Assembly (NCBI RefSeq): GCF_033568475.1
Contig: NC_133123.1
Span: 1,550,001-1,614,000, forward strand
Length of the DNA: 64,000 bases
Direction: 5' to 3'
Source of the DNA: Henckelia pumila
Taxonomy: Eukaryota > Streptophyta > Magnoliopsida > Lamiales > Gesneriaceae
Notes under the pieces: generated by a model
What the model saw: only the letters and a program-made list of their open reading frames with translations
Told to the model about the DNA's origin: nothing
The model's database searches: none
In this document: positions 10,538-23,267 of the stretch, piece by piece
How positions within the stretch are numbered: the stretch's first letter is position 1
How the letters are laid out: every line of letters starts with the position of its first letter
Program-made: the position numbers and the translations under genes

Positions 10538-11107
10538 TTAAAACGTGAAATTTGAAGATGCCGCTTTGATTTCAACAGCGGCGGGCACCGGCGCCTGAAC
10601 TTCCCCGGCATCGGAGTACTCCGGCACATGGAGATTAATGGATTTGAATTCTATGCGCCGCAATTTGGTCTTCCATTTGATTATCCGAAACCGGACATAT
10701 GTTTGCACACCAACTACATAGCCACCACTAGCTTTCGACCCTGGTCGAGTGGCATGAATCAGAATGTGGAGTGAAGTAGTGTTCCTATACCCCTGGTAGA
10801 AAGATGGAATGCTAGAGTTCGTCCCGACGACACAATTATTACAGTCGCCGTCGTACAAACTCAGCGTGATGCCGCCGTAAAAGATCCCCATTCGCTTGTT
10901 GGGATTCAAGATTTCGAGGTTAAACATAAAGTTCTTGGCCGTGGTAGTGTTGAGAGGAAGAAGGTGCGTATCGGAGATATGGAAACGTGGGTTCTTTGGG
11001 GTGAGGCTTAGCCATGAAAGGAAACAGGCCACTATTAGAACGATAACGACGCAGAATAACCAGCAATAGAGTTGGAAACGAGCGTTGTTGAATATTCGGA
11101 AAACCAT
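10538..11107 (-). CDS. NDR1/HIN1-like (LEA_2) membrane protein
   Basis: Single-exon gene of 189 aa. A short basic cytosolic N-terminus is followed by one strong membrane span at about residues 12-35 (YCWLFCVVIVLIVACFLSWL), then an extracellular-type LEA_2 beta-sandwich region: LTPKNPRFHISDTHL, FNLEILNPNKRMGIFYGGI and later VGVQTYVRFRIIKWKTKLRR. This order and size match plant NHL proteins, which sit at the plasma membrane and are often linked to defence or stress. The usual NPN-type motif appears as NPNKR. Putative N-glycosylation sites include NTT, NSS and NFT. The C-terminal PVPAAVEIKAASS tail is not a family hallmark. Which NHL subgroup it belongs to is unclear. Confidence 0.88.
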   Translation of the reverse strand: MVFRIFNNARFQLYCWLFCVVIVLIVACFLSWLSLTPKNPRFHISDTHLLPLNTTTAKNFMFNLEILNPNKRMGIFYGGITLSLYDGDCNNCVVGTNSSIPSFYQGYRNTTSLHILIHATRPGSKASGGYVVGVQTYVRFRIIKWKTKLRRIEFKSINLHVPEYSDAGEVQAPVPAAVEIKAASSNFTF

Positions 11108-11251
11108 TGGTAAGATTAGAGTCCGTACGTAATGAAAACGAAAAGTTATGGGGATTTGAATTTGATTCAGAGACGAAGGCTAGCTAGGGAAATACGAATC
11201 ACGAAGAGACATGCAGATCAAATGAAAGAGAAGTTACAAAGACGGTCACCT

Positions 11252-11260
11252 CTATATATA
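11252..11260 (-). promoter_or_regulatory. TATA box of the NHL gene
   Basis: TATATATAG read on the minus strand, about 145 bp upstream of the NHL start codon. Spacing allows a leader of about 110 nt. Evidence is position and sequence only. Confidence 0.45.
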
Positions 11261-11269
11261 TCGTATAAA

Positions 11270-14200
11270 TAATTAAATCTAGATTATATTCAATGGAGTA
11301 TTTCGATAAAGTTTTATCTTAAGTATTTTTGTTCTACTAGAAAACCATTAGCTGATTTTCGGGAAAAAGAAAATTTTAAAAAAAAATCATTTGCAGTTTA
11401 ATACGTGATTTTGGACCTTCATATTTAGATAAATTTTAATTTTAGTCTTCTATTGTACACGTTATCTTCTCATCATATTTATATTGGTGTCACATCAATA
11501 TTACGTTGAAAAATAAACTAAAATTATTTAAATAAAAATGAGAAATACAAAATAAATATATAAGACAAAAAAGCAATTTTCTAATAATTTATTATATGAC
11601 CTTTCATAATGGGTACGATCAATTGGGCCTTCGTATACAATCAATTCAACCCATGAGTCAAATTGGTCATAGAATTTTGTTTTTGATATTTTTATAATTT
11701 TATGTTTACATTAAATTATTATATATAAAACTTAAATTTCTTCTCTAAAAAAAACTTAAATGAATACATGCAGCGACGACTGTTACGAGAATATTAAGCA
11801 CCCTCATTATTGTTTGCCCCATCAATATCGTTTAATCAGTTTCTTGTTTACAGGAGCATGAATATTTGCAACGCACTTCGTAAATATTATAAACCTATCT
11901 ATTGATAATAAATACATTCTGAATAATATATATATATATATATATATATATCATATATATATCTAAATAATTAATCAGCTAATGATCTATATATGTATTA
12001 TTAAAAATATATATATTTTCAGCCAATTATCAGAAAGATTTTTAATTATTTGTAGATATTATATATAATCCACAATTCAAAAACAATATTGATAACGATC
12101 CGCATTCGTCTTCCGCCGTTTAAACATATAGACCGTCTTACAATAAATTCAATATTCTAAATTTATCGAGATGGATTCCAGGTGTTTCTCAACGAATGAT
12201 TACTCCCGATGATTGCCATTATCATGGTATTCATATTATTTTCTTAGACAGATCAAAAGTAAACAAATAGAACACCGCATCAAACATAAAATATAGTTAA
12301 AAATAAATAAAGTCATGTCCAAATCGATAGAGAATGCGAGAGTTTGATTAATGATCATGAATATGATTTTTTTTATCAACGCTTTCACGAAAGAAATTGT
12401 GATTTTCCTAATTTCATTTAACTAGCTGGTTTGCTCAACGCTTACCAAAAGATATCAGTTATAAGGTTTATCCTTATTTAAAAAAAAAAAACTAACTAAC
12501 TTAATCGCTGCAACTTGCAATGAGTTGACTTCTGCAATCGGATGCATGTGGTACATCTTTAAGCATTTTAATTAGTAAAATGTCAACCATTAGACTCCGC
12601 CGCTAGTCCATGCATAAAATTTTCATTTGATTTATTCACATTTTTGAATGTGGAATAACGGTAAAATTGCCAAAAATTTAATATAAAAGAATTAATATAT
12701 ATGCACCCCTATATATGAGAGAGGGGAAGGAGACCAAGAGAATTTGATGACATGAGGGATGGACTATAATATTATATACTTTATATATAACAATAAATAT
12801 GGTTTTTTAAATAAGCTAGCTTGATGCTATAATTAAAATAAAACTCTTGTCAGTCGTACCCCAAAAAACAAAAATTTCTTTTATGTCCAGCTAACCCTTT
12901 TTATTTTAATAAAAATATATAATCTAATCTCCTGGGAAAGATATATAATTTATTGGCCGATATATGATCGATAATTTATCATTTCTTGATATTAAAAAGT
13001 GAATATATACATTAAAGGAGATCGATTCATATTGAAGTTTTGAACATATATATATCATTATTTACGTCAACTACTATGATTTTTCTTTTCGTTTTTGTAT
13101 GAATGGAATAAGCTTTTGGAAGTGTAATTTCTTGCTTTCAGCTCTAGATAAAAATCCATCATCATTAAGCTAAAACTACTATGATTTTTATATGACCTCT
13201 TAATTTTTATACCTTGATTAGTTAATTTGAGTATATATCTGTGTAGCTTCGTCGACTTTCTAACATATTTTTAAACATTTTTTTGGATGTTTGATTTTCT
13301 TTGGTTGGTACGTAGTTCGTTTTATTATTGTACAAAATGCCAAAAAAATACGATAATTACACTCTTTAAATTTTTTTATTATCTATTATGCCATTTAAAA
13401 GGAGAAATGTCATCCTAGCTCGATATAAATTAAAGTATACATCTAGCATAAACTCATTTTTAAATCTTATTTTTAATTTACCTGCATTCTTTATAATTTT
13501 ACAATACAATATATATCAAGTTATGGATCCCAACCCTTTTGGAAGATTGTTCTAAAATTTACCCATTTATTGAAAGAATATGAGTTGAAACAAATAAACT
13601 TAAAAATCCACGGGAAGTCGTGTCGTATTTATAAATTTTTTGTGATTTGAAAATGAAATCATTTAACGATAGTCGATAGATAAGTCAAATGACCAAAAAA
13701 ACATGGAAAAAAAATCTCATGAAACTGTTATATAGTTAATTTTTGTGAGACAAATCTCTAACCTATATTATTAAATTCACAGGCGCTCATCCATTCAAAT
13801 TGATTTTTCGTTTTTACTTGACGTAAGAGAAATAAAAAAACCTCTTTTTTCATTGTATAACAGACAAAAAATAATATTTTTTTATTAATTAAATTTATCC
13901 ATAAAATGAATGAGGTAGAATGACTTTAACATTTTCAACTGATAGTAAAAGAACAAAATCAGGATATATATTAATCAAATCGACGAATATAAATTTTTAA
14001 ATTCATATGTATAACAAAACACTTTTACAGCTTCTATCTATTCATAGTACATAAAATTATTGTGTGGCGATTCAGCAAGATACCCGGGCTATCGGAGGCG
14101 TGGAAGAGAAGTGGTCCGTCTCCGATAAATATGCTCAAATTTTGTATTTTTTTTATATTATTTTGCCAAAAGAATTGAAAACGTGACATACATATATATA

Positions 14201-15130
14201 TATGCCAAAGAAATTAACTACTTCCCATCTTTCCTCACTGCCATATTTTTCTTATCTACAAATTCTCTAATCTATTCTCACAACTTAACACCGCAAATTT
14301 TTTCTTTTCTTTTCTTTTTTTCACCACACCAAAAAATTACTACATAAAAATACTATGTTTTTTTAATAAAAAAAAGTAAAAATACATTAGTCCTGACTCC
14401 TGACTTATTTTTCGTGAGTTATTATATAAATTATATGTTGTTGGTTGATTAAAAGGTGTTTAATTTCAAGTAGCCATAGGCCCAATCCGCCCAAAGTTAT
14501 TATTGATACGAAAATTTGTGTAATAATTATTTGATGCGTGATGTATTTTTCAATATTTTTTTGCTAAATATCACCTTCAAAAGTCTGATAAAAATATAGC
14601 ACGGAAAAAATTTATTTTGAATAAATTTCTTCACATAAAACATTTACTTGACCATATAAAATTATATTAATTAATATGAAAATTCCGTGAATATATATAT
14701 ACATAGGTTAGGAATGCCAAGATGAACTAGAATAGGTACTTGCATGCGCGAGAAATAAAGGATTTATGCCTAATCCATTAATCCAACATTTTCAATTCAA
14801 CACGCTATCTTAATATATATATAAAAAAAAATTCAAGATAAGTCCAAAATAATTTAGTAGCCAAAGTTTGTGTTAATCATTCAGCTTTATGATAATGATA
14901 TTGATAGATATATAAATATATACATCATCACAAGTTTCTATCCTTTTAGAATTTCCAATTTTCGACCTATATAAAATGACGTTTCATGCACTATACTATC
15001 TATATATATGTATATGATGAATGATATATACAAGAAAATGTTAATATTGACAACTAATGTATTTGGTCAAATTCACACATGAATAATTGAATATAATTCA
15101 TCTACACTAAACAACAATTGATTAATAATC
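11270..15130. other. 3.9-kb AT-rich intergenic region
   Basis: No convincing coding frame, tRNA or bounded transposon was found. It holds a (TA)n run at about 11926-11951 and many short ATATAT tracts. A small GC-rich patch near 14080-14130 has no recognised identity. Confidence 0.5.
11926..11951. repeat. (TA)n microsatellite
   Basis: Uninterrupted TA dinucleotides; likely length-polymorphic. Confidence 0.85.
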
Positions 15131-15139
15131 CATATCGGT

Positions 15140-15147
15140 TATATATA
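15140..15147 (+). promoter_or_regulatory. TATA box of the tail-anchored protein gene
   Basis: TATATATA followed by an (AC)n run, with pyrimidine-rich CTCTCTCTTCTC sequence about 60 bp further on, typical of a plant leader. The start codon at 15730 would then follow a long 5' untranslated region with at least one intron. Confidence 0.45.
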
Positions 15148-15729
15148 CACACACACACACATATCATTCCCTATCATCCTTGAAATTCACTCCTCGTGAA
15201 CTCTCTCTTCTCTGGCCAGACATCAACAGGATTTCTTGTCGTAAATACTAGAGAAGATGAAGTGATTAATCGAGGTTCAGTTTTTGTTGATTAAGATATT
15301 TCTTGTAATTAAATTAAATTTGTCAGCAATTGGTTTTCTTGTTCAAACGAAGCTTCTTCGATCTTTCAACCTTATCATTCACGGGAGACTTATTACTAGG
15401 ATGAACTAAACTCGTGATTTCTATTCATGTATTTGGGCAGGCAAAAAGTTGACCCATTATTTAATTTCCTGATTTAATTTTCTTAATCTTGGCGAAATCA
15501 AGAAATTACCCGATGCTGGTGAGCTTTAATTTTATTGTTATTAATTCCTGTTTTGCTCTAAGTTTTTTTATTTTATTTTATAAATATTTTGCTTTAAGTA
15601 TTGATGAACATACATTACTGTTTCATTGCTTTTACCGTAATTAAATGCCATTTTTTGTTTTTTTCAGCACAAAATAAAAATATAAGCTGCATAAAATTCA
15701 TCGCTCTTTATTATTATTTTCAGGTGGAG

Positions 15730-18173
15730 ATGGGTTCAGAAAACCAGAACTCGGTGGTTAAGCTTGGAGAATTTGAATTAGGAATCGACGGAGTTCGAAA
15801 ATCTGGTGTTTCTGGTAATTACTCGAACAATAATAATAATAATATAAAGTCCGATAGCTTTGTGGTGGAAATGGACAGGCTATCCCTTCCCGTTGAGAAA
15901 GATCACATCAATGGAAATTCAAGAATTACAGTAAGTTCTTCACTTTAATATTAATTATTATTGTTAATTAATTAAGTATATAAATATTATCTGCTCCGAT
16001 CTCAAGAAAGTGTTCTACATCTGGATTAATATATAATTAACAATTATATATCTGTTCCGACTTTTCAAAAGCTCTAATTAATTAAATGATGCGATAATAT
16101 GGGATTATCTGGGGTGACAAGTTTGATTACTTTAATTTATCTTCTTGTTTCAAAAGAAAGTTTGATCTGCTTTTTATGTATACAGGCCAAAATTCCTATG
16201 TAACGGTCTCAAATATTATTTTTTTAGACGGGTCTCTTTTATGGGTTATCCATTAAAAAGTATTACATTTTATGCCAAAAATATTACTTTTTATTATAAA
16301 TGTGGGTAGGGTTGACCCGTCTCACGGATGAGACCGTTTCACGGGAGTATTACTCTGATTATTATTATATATATACAATTATAAATATATTACATTGGTG
16401 GTTGCAATTAAAGTTGCAGAGAAATCTTTCAAGAAAAGGATCCGGAAAATCATGTGGAGAGAAGAAAATTAATTCGATTCTTGGAGCTAACGAGAGAGAC
16501 GCTTGCATGCTGTCAACTTCACCTAGAGGTATGTTTAGGTCCCTAAAGAAGATTAATAATTTTTTTTACCTTTTCAAATTGGATTATTTTTTTTATAAAA
16601 TACAGAAAAATGATATGGGTTTTCCTATGATTTTTTAAATTAGGCTTCACGTGAGGTCTACGAGAAGGCAAAGGTGGTAACTAAAAATTGGTAACAAACG
16701 TAGGATGAGATAATTATTAGAAGCTGTAAATAGCAAAAGAATATAATAGAGAAAGAGACTCGAAAAGGGCAGCAATTTTTTCTGCATTTACTCGGGTTGT
16801 CTTTGAGTTCATTTTGTACGCATGCACGCCTTTTGTTTCGAGGGTTTTTTTTTTTTTTTTTTTGGTCCATAATCAATTGCTAGAGGCCAAATGCCATTCG
16901 TAACTCACGTTTGGTCACAGCTAGACGCCATTTCGAAACTTGTCTTGTGGTCAACCTTTTTTCACATGCTAAGATTTCACACATCAACTTATTTATGTAT
17001 TGATTTAAAAGAAAGTTAGTGCGATTGTTTTATAAGGATAGTTTTTAAGTCATATGTTATTTAATAATACTAATCCCATCATGATAGTGCTGTTAGAAAT
17101 ATTCGGGGTTTCCTTATAATTAATCAATTGTTATTAATATATATAACTATTTTTTAAATATCTTATGAGCAATTATTTGGTTGTACATATATATCATGTG
17201 ACACGTAATTATCTTGAGAAGAAGTCGTGTGAACCTAGAATATGCAGGGCTTGGATAGTCAAATACTCCATTTCATAAGCCAAAAATTCCATAAAACTTT
17301 GGGGATTATTACTCGGATGTTAATAGAATTTCTTTTCAAAAACTCATGTAACCTTGAATTTTTTAAACTAATATACAATATAATAACACGACCTCATGGA
17401 CTCTTATATGAAGCTTAAAGATAGATTGAAATTTACCTCGAAAGAGATGACATAAAACCCGAAATTCGTTGTGCTGGATGGCCTTTTTGTCAATATATTA
17501 TCCATAATAAGAAATTAAATAGTATCAAATGGAATATATAATACCAAAAAAATACTGCTGATTATTAGCTGTATAATTCCAATCAATGTGCCGAGAAAAA
17601 TATGGTAGGTATAAAATAAAAAGATGAGACTTTTTTTAGGAAGATTTTATTCTTAAATCGCACGCATCATCATTCTCCCTGCCTATTCTTTGCACTATTT
17701 TAAGTATGCCAAAATTGGGTAGCAGCAACCCAACATGCGTACTACATTCTACAATTTAGCAGCATTAACGTTTCTATATACGCAGCATCTTTACACGGAA
17801 GCAGCACGCCTGAAAAGCCAACCGTGGTAGTGGCGTTGGGGGCCACCGATCACTCCACCACCCACCAGCCCCATCATCAGATTACCATCAATGGCAGCAT
17901 CAGCAACACGGCAGCGGAAAGCAAATGTGGCAACAAAAGGTTTAGTTTCCGACGTTCTCCGCCTTCCTTCACTGTTGATCCCAGAAGGATGCTTTTCCTC
18001 TTCGCAACTCTGTAAGCGTAAACTAACCAACCAATATTACTTTTTGCTTGATTTTCCGGCTCGTTATGTAATTATCTTGTATCTGTTACAGGTCAAGCAT
18101 CGGGACTATAGTGTTGATCTACTTCACCTTATCCATGACCAAGATCAATGGGGATGACAATGCTCTTAATTAG
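15730..18173 (+). CDS. Unrecognised protein with a C-terminal membrane anchor (four exons)
   Basis: Exons by eye: 15730-15930, 16420-16528, 17786-18011 and 18092-18173, all with GT..AG junctions and consistent phase, giving 205 aa. ATG at 15730 (MGSENQNSVVKLGEFELGID) follows a TTTTCAG acceptor closely. The body is polar, with an Asn run near residue 35 from an AAT repeat, a Lys/Ser-rich part, and a His/Thr-rich part (ATDHSTTHQPHHQ). A basic stretch (RFSFRRSPPSF, DPRRM) precedes one hydrophobic span at about 172-194 (LFLFATLSSIGTIVLIYFTL), leaving a short C-terminal tail. This layout suggests a tail-anchored membrane protein. I do not recognise the family and assign no function. Confidence 0.72.
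16203..16337. repeat. Small inverted-repeat element in intron 1
   Basis: Ends ACGGTCTCA and TGAGACCGT are perfect inverted repeats; inner AGACGGGTC and GACCCGTCT are also inverted. The 135-bp unit looks like a MITE inside the first coding intron of the tail-anchored protein gene. Confidence 0.6.
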
Positions 18174-19226
18174 TAACATCTATTAAGCAGAACTGAACTA
18201 AACACCGCGTATTTTAGGATTTCATACTCAACTTAGTTATGTTACAGACTCTTTCGTCCCAGAAAGATGGCTTAATCTGCTAAGAGGGACGGGACAAGAT
18301 GCAATACAAAAAGAACAAGCAGAGAAAAAGAAACTTGTTGGATCGAGGGGTATTATCAGTTGGATCTCACCATTTTCACCGTAACCTTTTCTCATAAACA
18401 AATCATTTAACTGAAGGCACTAGCAGAAAGCATGAAGAATCTTTCTTTCTGTACACAAATGGAAGACAAAAAAAGAATGACATGGAGTGTATACTGTTTT
18501 TCATAATTGTCTAGTCAATCTTTGTATAAAGTGCAGTGGGGAGAGAAAGTGCGTGTCATTTTGCCACTTTTTAGTTTTTACCCTTTAATTCATGTATGTT
18601 TGCTCCTGCAACACACAGCAAAGGTATCTTTTTTTAAAAAAACAAAAAACACTAAAGGAAACTTGTCATTCCGTGAGGCTGGGGCTCACTGGTGTCCGCC
18701 ACTTAATACACCCTTTTTCAAATAGAGGTGGAAAAAATCAATGTTTTCTCTGTCCAGCTGCTGCACCACAGGAAGCATAGCTTCTCAAGTACCCAGCCTT
18801 CTCTCAAGTACCTGGTTCCTTGTACTGATAATAATAAAAACTAAAAAATGTTCATTGCATAACTAATGATAAATTTTGAATATGTAAGATGAGGGATTCA
18901 AGTATATGTTTAATCAGAAGATCCAAGGTATTAAAAACTGCCCAGTGTTGTATTCAACCATGCTACACGAAGGAACATAACGAAATGAGATCAAATTATC
19001 AAATACGGCTTCATGGTGTTGTTCTTAGGCAAGATCAATATGATATACACCCATTACATGACAACAATTTTTAGGTCGTGATCTATTTACAAAATTCACC
19101 TGACTGTACAACAGGCATATTGTCAATCTTTTTCTTCAATACAAATCTTGGCATGTGAAGGACCGACTTCTCGATCCAAATGAGAATCTTCTCCACACCT
19201 GTTTAAGAACACAGCGTTCTCACATT
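18174..19226. other. Intergenic between convergent genes
   Basis: Contains the 3' untranslated regions of the flanking genes. No separate gene or repeat can be supported. Confidence 0.45.
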
Positions 19227-20819
19227 TTAGTAACGTTTAGAAATCCTTGGCATTGAGCATCTATTTTTCCTGTCGTGGTATAGTCTCAGCACAATTGCTG
19301 CTGTTTCTTCTATTGCTTTCCCCGAAACCTCTGGAAACAAAGCAAGAGACAGGTTTGAATGAACAAATATCAGAACTATACATTCATATTTCTCTTCGGC
19401 CTTACCACATCACGGGTGATTCATGTATAGTTTACTAGCTGAACCTAGAAAGGTATATGTACTCACCAATTACCGGCCAAATGGGATTTTGTTGAAAAAT
19501 ATTTCTGGCAAACTCCAGCTCGGCTTTAACATAGTCCATATCAGAATAGCTGCTCCAGTTCTCATCCCCGAAGCCCAAGCTCTTCGCTCTTGCTTTTCTA
19601 ATTGTTAGCAACACAACAGGATTAATAGTTAGGGCAAACACCTTCTCCGGGTCAACCTCAAAAAGACTCCTTGGCAATTCGACATTCATTACAATTGGCA
19701 CATTGGCCACCTTGTACCCTTTTTGCGATAGATAAATAGACAGCGGTGTCTTCCCAGTACGAGATACACCAGCAAGAATTATATCTGCCTTGGTCAAATT
19801 TTGTGGCAAGGCTCCGTCATCTTGCTTTATGGTGAACTCAATAGCCTCTATCCTTCGAAAATACTCTTCACTGAGTGAGTTCTTGCGTCCTGGAGACCAC
19901 CGAGGAAGGCCAGAGGGCGAGACACCGAGATGGGCTGCGATTGTCTCCGTTACAGGGCTAAGTATATCAGTACACGTCACACCCCAAAGCTCACAAGCCT
20001 GTCTAGCTGTTTCAGCAATTGATGGATCAGCTAGAGTGTATACAAGCATCGCTCCCTCCTTGGCTGCTTGCTTGATGATTTCCATCAAGGGTTCCACATC
20101 ATCAATCTCAACAAATCACAAACATAAATACGAAAAATAAGTTCAGCTACATATTAATATCATTTCCTCTGGGAGGGCAAAAAAAGCACAAAATCTGAAA
20201 CAAATCATTTCTGTCTATCTAGCACTGAAATAAACGTCCTACAATTTATGCAAACGAACAGAGATGAAAAATAATAATAATCCACCGGAATTTAAGTAAA
20301 AGAACGAACTTTAACAAGAAATAACCAACGTACCCCGGAAAATAAGTGGGTATTAACTGCGCAAACCCGGTCCACCAAGCAATAATCGAACTGCCCCAAC
20401 GCCGCGTGAACTAAGTGCTCCGCCGTCCATCCAGTCCCATCAGATACCATATAAATGGACTTCCCTCCCGCTGCCACATCCGTTACAAACCTTGCACTAC
20501 TCCCGCCTTCCTTACGAGGAGAAGATGTTTGGAATTCAATCTCATCAGTATTTTCATCTGTAACAATAGTCCTCAAAGCCGGATTACCAGAATTCCGAAC
20601 TTGAGCTGATAATTGCTGCATAGGACGGTCCAATTTGCGACCTGAGCGTATGGCGCGAGCCCTGGACCAGCGATTCAACTGAGGACTGGTTTTGATCCTG
20701 CCAGCCTTCGGATCACGCGGCGAAGGCTGAGATACGGGCGGCGAAGATGAGCTTGGTTTCGATTGTTGAGGGGACGAGGTGATCGGTGCCGGTGCGTTCG
20801 ATAAGGAAATGGAAATCAT
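19227..20819 (-). CDS. RP1: Pyruvate, phosphate dikinase regulatory protein (RP1-type, DUF299)
   Basis: Exons on the minus strand are 20334-20819, 19467-20106 and 19227-19330, with GT..AG junctions and consistent phase: 409 aa, close to known plant RP1. The protein family is a bifunctional ADP-dependent kinase/Pi-dependent pyrophosphorylase that switches PPDK off and on by threonine phosphorylation in plastids. The first 90 or so residues are Ser/Pro/Arg-rich, fitting a transit peptide. The catalytic part starts near [20 protein letters not shown], and continues with [17 protein letters not shown] across the first junction. A P-loop-like GVSRTGKT lies at about residues 275-282, followed by [19 protein letters not shown]. 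The C-terminus contains [16 protein letters not shown], split by the last intron. RP1 versus the RP2 paralogue is inferred from general similarity. Confidence 0.93.
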
Positions 20820-21176
20820 CCTTCCGATTTTTTTATTATTATCTTGTTATTTAATCTCAGAGAATAATAGTTAGATTCATAATGTTTTTCGTTTTTGTTT
20901 TTTTTCAAAAAAAATAGTTGATATATAAATAAGATATTTCAATACCTTAAATAATATATAATATTAGATAATTTGATGGGTCAATTTTATTTTATGAGAT
21001 TTGTTTTCAATATTAAAAAAAAAATGTCAAAACATCAATGTTCATTACAAATATGATGGATCGACTCAACTCATAAAAAATCTACTCAACATTAAATTAT
21101 TTTGAACGTAGTGGCATAATTAATTACCAAGATTCCATAAATACTCGGAGAAAATTGCATCCCATCATCGGTTGAG

Positions 21177-21324
21177 TAGATGTTACCCGCAGGGTAGTGC
21201 CCTTCGGGTGACATGACGCCTCATGATTGATTAAAATCAGTGGGTTCCACGTGGGACCCATTAATTTTGATCAATCATGGGGTTACACATCACCCGCGGG
21301 GTAGTGCCCTGCGGACGGCATGTA
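21177..21324. mobile_element. Foldback MITE, copy 1 (148 bp)
   Basis: The segment from TAGATG to CATGTA is a long imperfect palindrome centred on TTCCACGTGGGA. Outer arms carry CCCGCAGGGTAGTGCCC-type words; inner arms carry TTGATTAAAATCAGTGGG and its inverted match. A second copy with the same ends and centre is at 38153-38299. No coding capacity. The terminal TA could be a target duplication. Confidence 0.75.
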
Positions 21325-21468
21325 CTAAACTCTCACGATCTCGTGTTATCACTTAAATGCACATTACTCGATATTTAATATTAACTACCCTGCGGGCGGC
21401 ATGTACTAAATCCTCACGATCTCGTGTTATCACTTAAATGCACATTACTCGATATTTAATATTTATTG
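21307..21468. repeat. 81-bp tandem duplication at the MITE edge
   Basis: Two adjacent units (21307-21387 and 21388-21468) both begin CCCTGCGG and contain GCATGTACTAAA, then TCACGATCTCGTGTTATCAC and ATTACTCGATATTTAATATT. They differ at only a few sites. Unit 1 overlaps the right arm of the foldback MITE, so the duplication postdates its insertion. Confidence 0.85.
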
Positions 21469-23267
21469 TCTTATTAGCTCATTAATTTCTCAATTAGGTG
21501 TCTATTCATCCTTGTGGTAGTGATTGTTTTTTCATGCTTAAGAAATATGTGTATTAATGTCGGTAAGTCACGTCTTGAAATTGGTCCTCGTTGACATCGA
21601 CATTATTTAACGTTTTCACATCAAATAACAAGTTTCGGAATTTAATTTTTCAAAAAATATCAGTTTTTCATTCATAAACTGAAGCTACATTGTCTTTCAC
21701 AAATTTGAGATAAATTGTCTTATACATTCGAAACATATTACGCAGTGGCTTCTAAATTGAAACTACAATAACAGAGACTAATTATCTTCATTCACCAGCC
21801 CCAAAACTGGTCCTGCTCTTCATCCTCGAGCTTTTCTTCATTTTTATCTGAGATGGTGGTTCAAGGTGGATTTCAGTCTAGCTTACTAAACTGATCTTGG
21901 TCACTCGATCAACTTTGGTCAACTCAGTTTACCTCTGTTCAGTTGACCTCAACTTCAATTTACTTCAAATTCAGTTTACCAAGATTTCAGTCTACCTCCG
22001 ATCAGTCCACCTCAAGTTTAGTCTACTGAAATTTGAGATTCTCACAATTAAAATATATTTCCTTTTAATATTTATAATCTTTATTGTCCAAATCATCTTT
22101 CACCACATAGTTTTAACTTTAATCAGCTATTTTAGATATCTATCGTACATTTCAATGAAGTCCTTTGGCATAGTTTGCATTGAAAATGCAAAGCCTCTTG
22201 AAGATTTAGGATTTTCGATTGTCTCTCGTTGTTGTCATATGAATGTATTGATTTCGCACTTAAATAATATAAATCATGGATATTTAGTAAATTGATCTCT
22301 TAAAATATAATTTCACATTAAAAAAAAATCATACACACTTAACTGAAAAACTAATATGACAATAATTATTATATAGAAGGTTATGTGCTCTTAAACGATA
22401 ACTCAAGAGCGTAGAGCGCAATTCTCCCAAACAAATCATCGGTTTATGATTTTGATTTACCTAGATCAACTCCGATTGTGCTTGAAGGATAAAATCCTAT
22501 GCTGGATATAAAATTGATTTGAAAATTCATTATATTATTTTGAACACAGCATGTTAAGACAAATTACCCTATCCGAAGACTAAGAGAGTTGACATTGAAG
22601 TTTAACATTGTGCATTTTATGTGTATGGCCATGACAGCTGAATTACAAATAAAATATTAATCGAGGGAATTAATGTTACGATAACTTTGGGTTATACAAT
22701 TACATCAAGTACTCTTGTCATCATTGTTGATATGGGATTCCTACAAAAGATAAATTATTGTTTTCACACTTGCAAATACCAAACTATGATATTTGAAAAT
22801 TTGTGTGTCACTTCTTGTCTTTCACACGCGGATGACCCAATATTTTTTAATGGGTAAATAAGCAATATTATTTATTTGTGTTGGCAGAAGAATTTTCCAA
22901 TAGCTCATTAGCCATGAAGTGACATGTGGCAATGCTACGATTAAAGGCACTAAAATATATGACGATATATGTTTATTTAATTATCAAAATAAAAATGTCA
23001 AATGCAACGGGCAACATTATATAATTATATATTCTACGAGCCAAAAGAACAAAGATTCTGACCAACACATATGTATACCAAACCGAAACAAAATATAAAG
23101 AAAAAGGTTCCATTACACATTTTCCACATCCCAAAAAATAAAAGAAACACGATGCTTACTAAGTACTCCTAGTATTTGTGGGGTGAAACCTGTATTATAT
23201 TCTCAGTTAATATAAATATATTGATACTATAAAATAAATAATATACCTCATGATTTAAACTAGCTAG

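Larger units (their letters stand above)
20820..23267. other. Intergenic, with a foldback MITE and tandem duplication
   Basis: Apart from the repeats listed separately, this is AT-rich DNA with no supportable gene. A T/C-rich patch at about 21905-22030 repeats CAGT(T/C)(T/G)ACCTC-like words; its 132-codon frame is a low-complexity by-product. Confidence 0.5.

Noticed and set aside
21897-22295. 132-codon frame with repeating VYLxSV-like words
   Set aside because: It comes from short T/C-rich DNA repeats; no start context, domain or splice signals support a gene.
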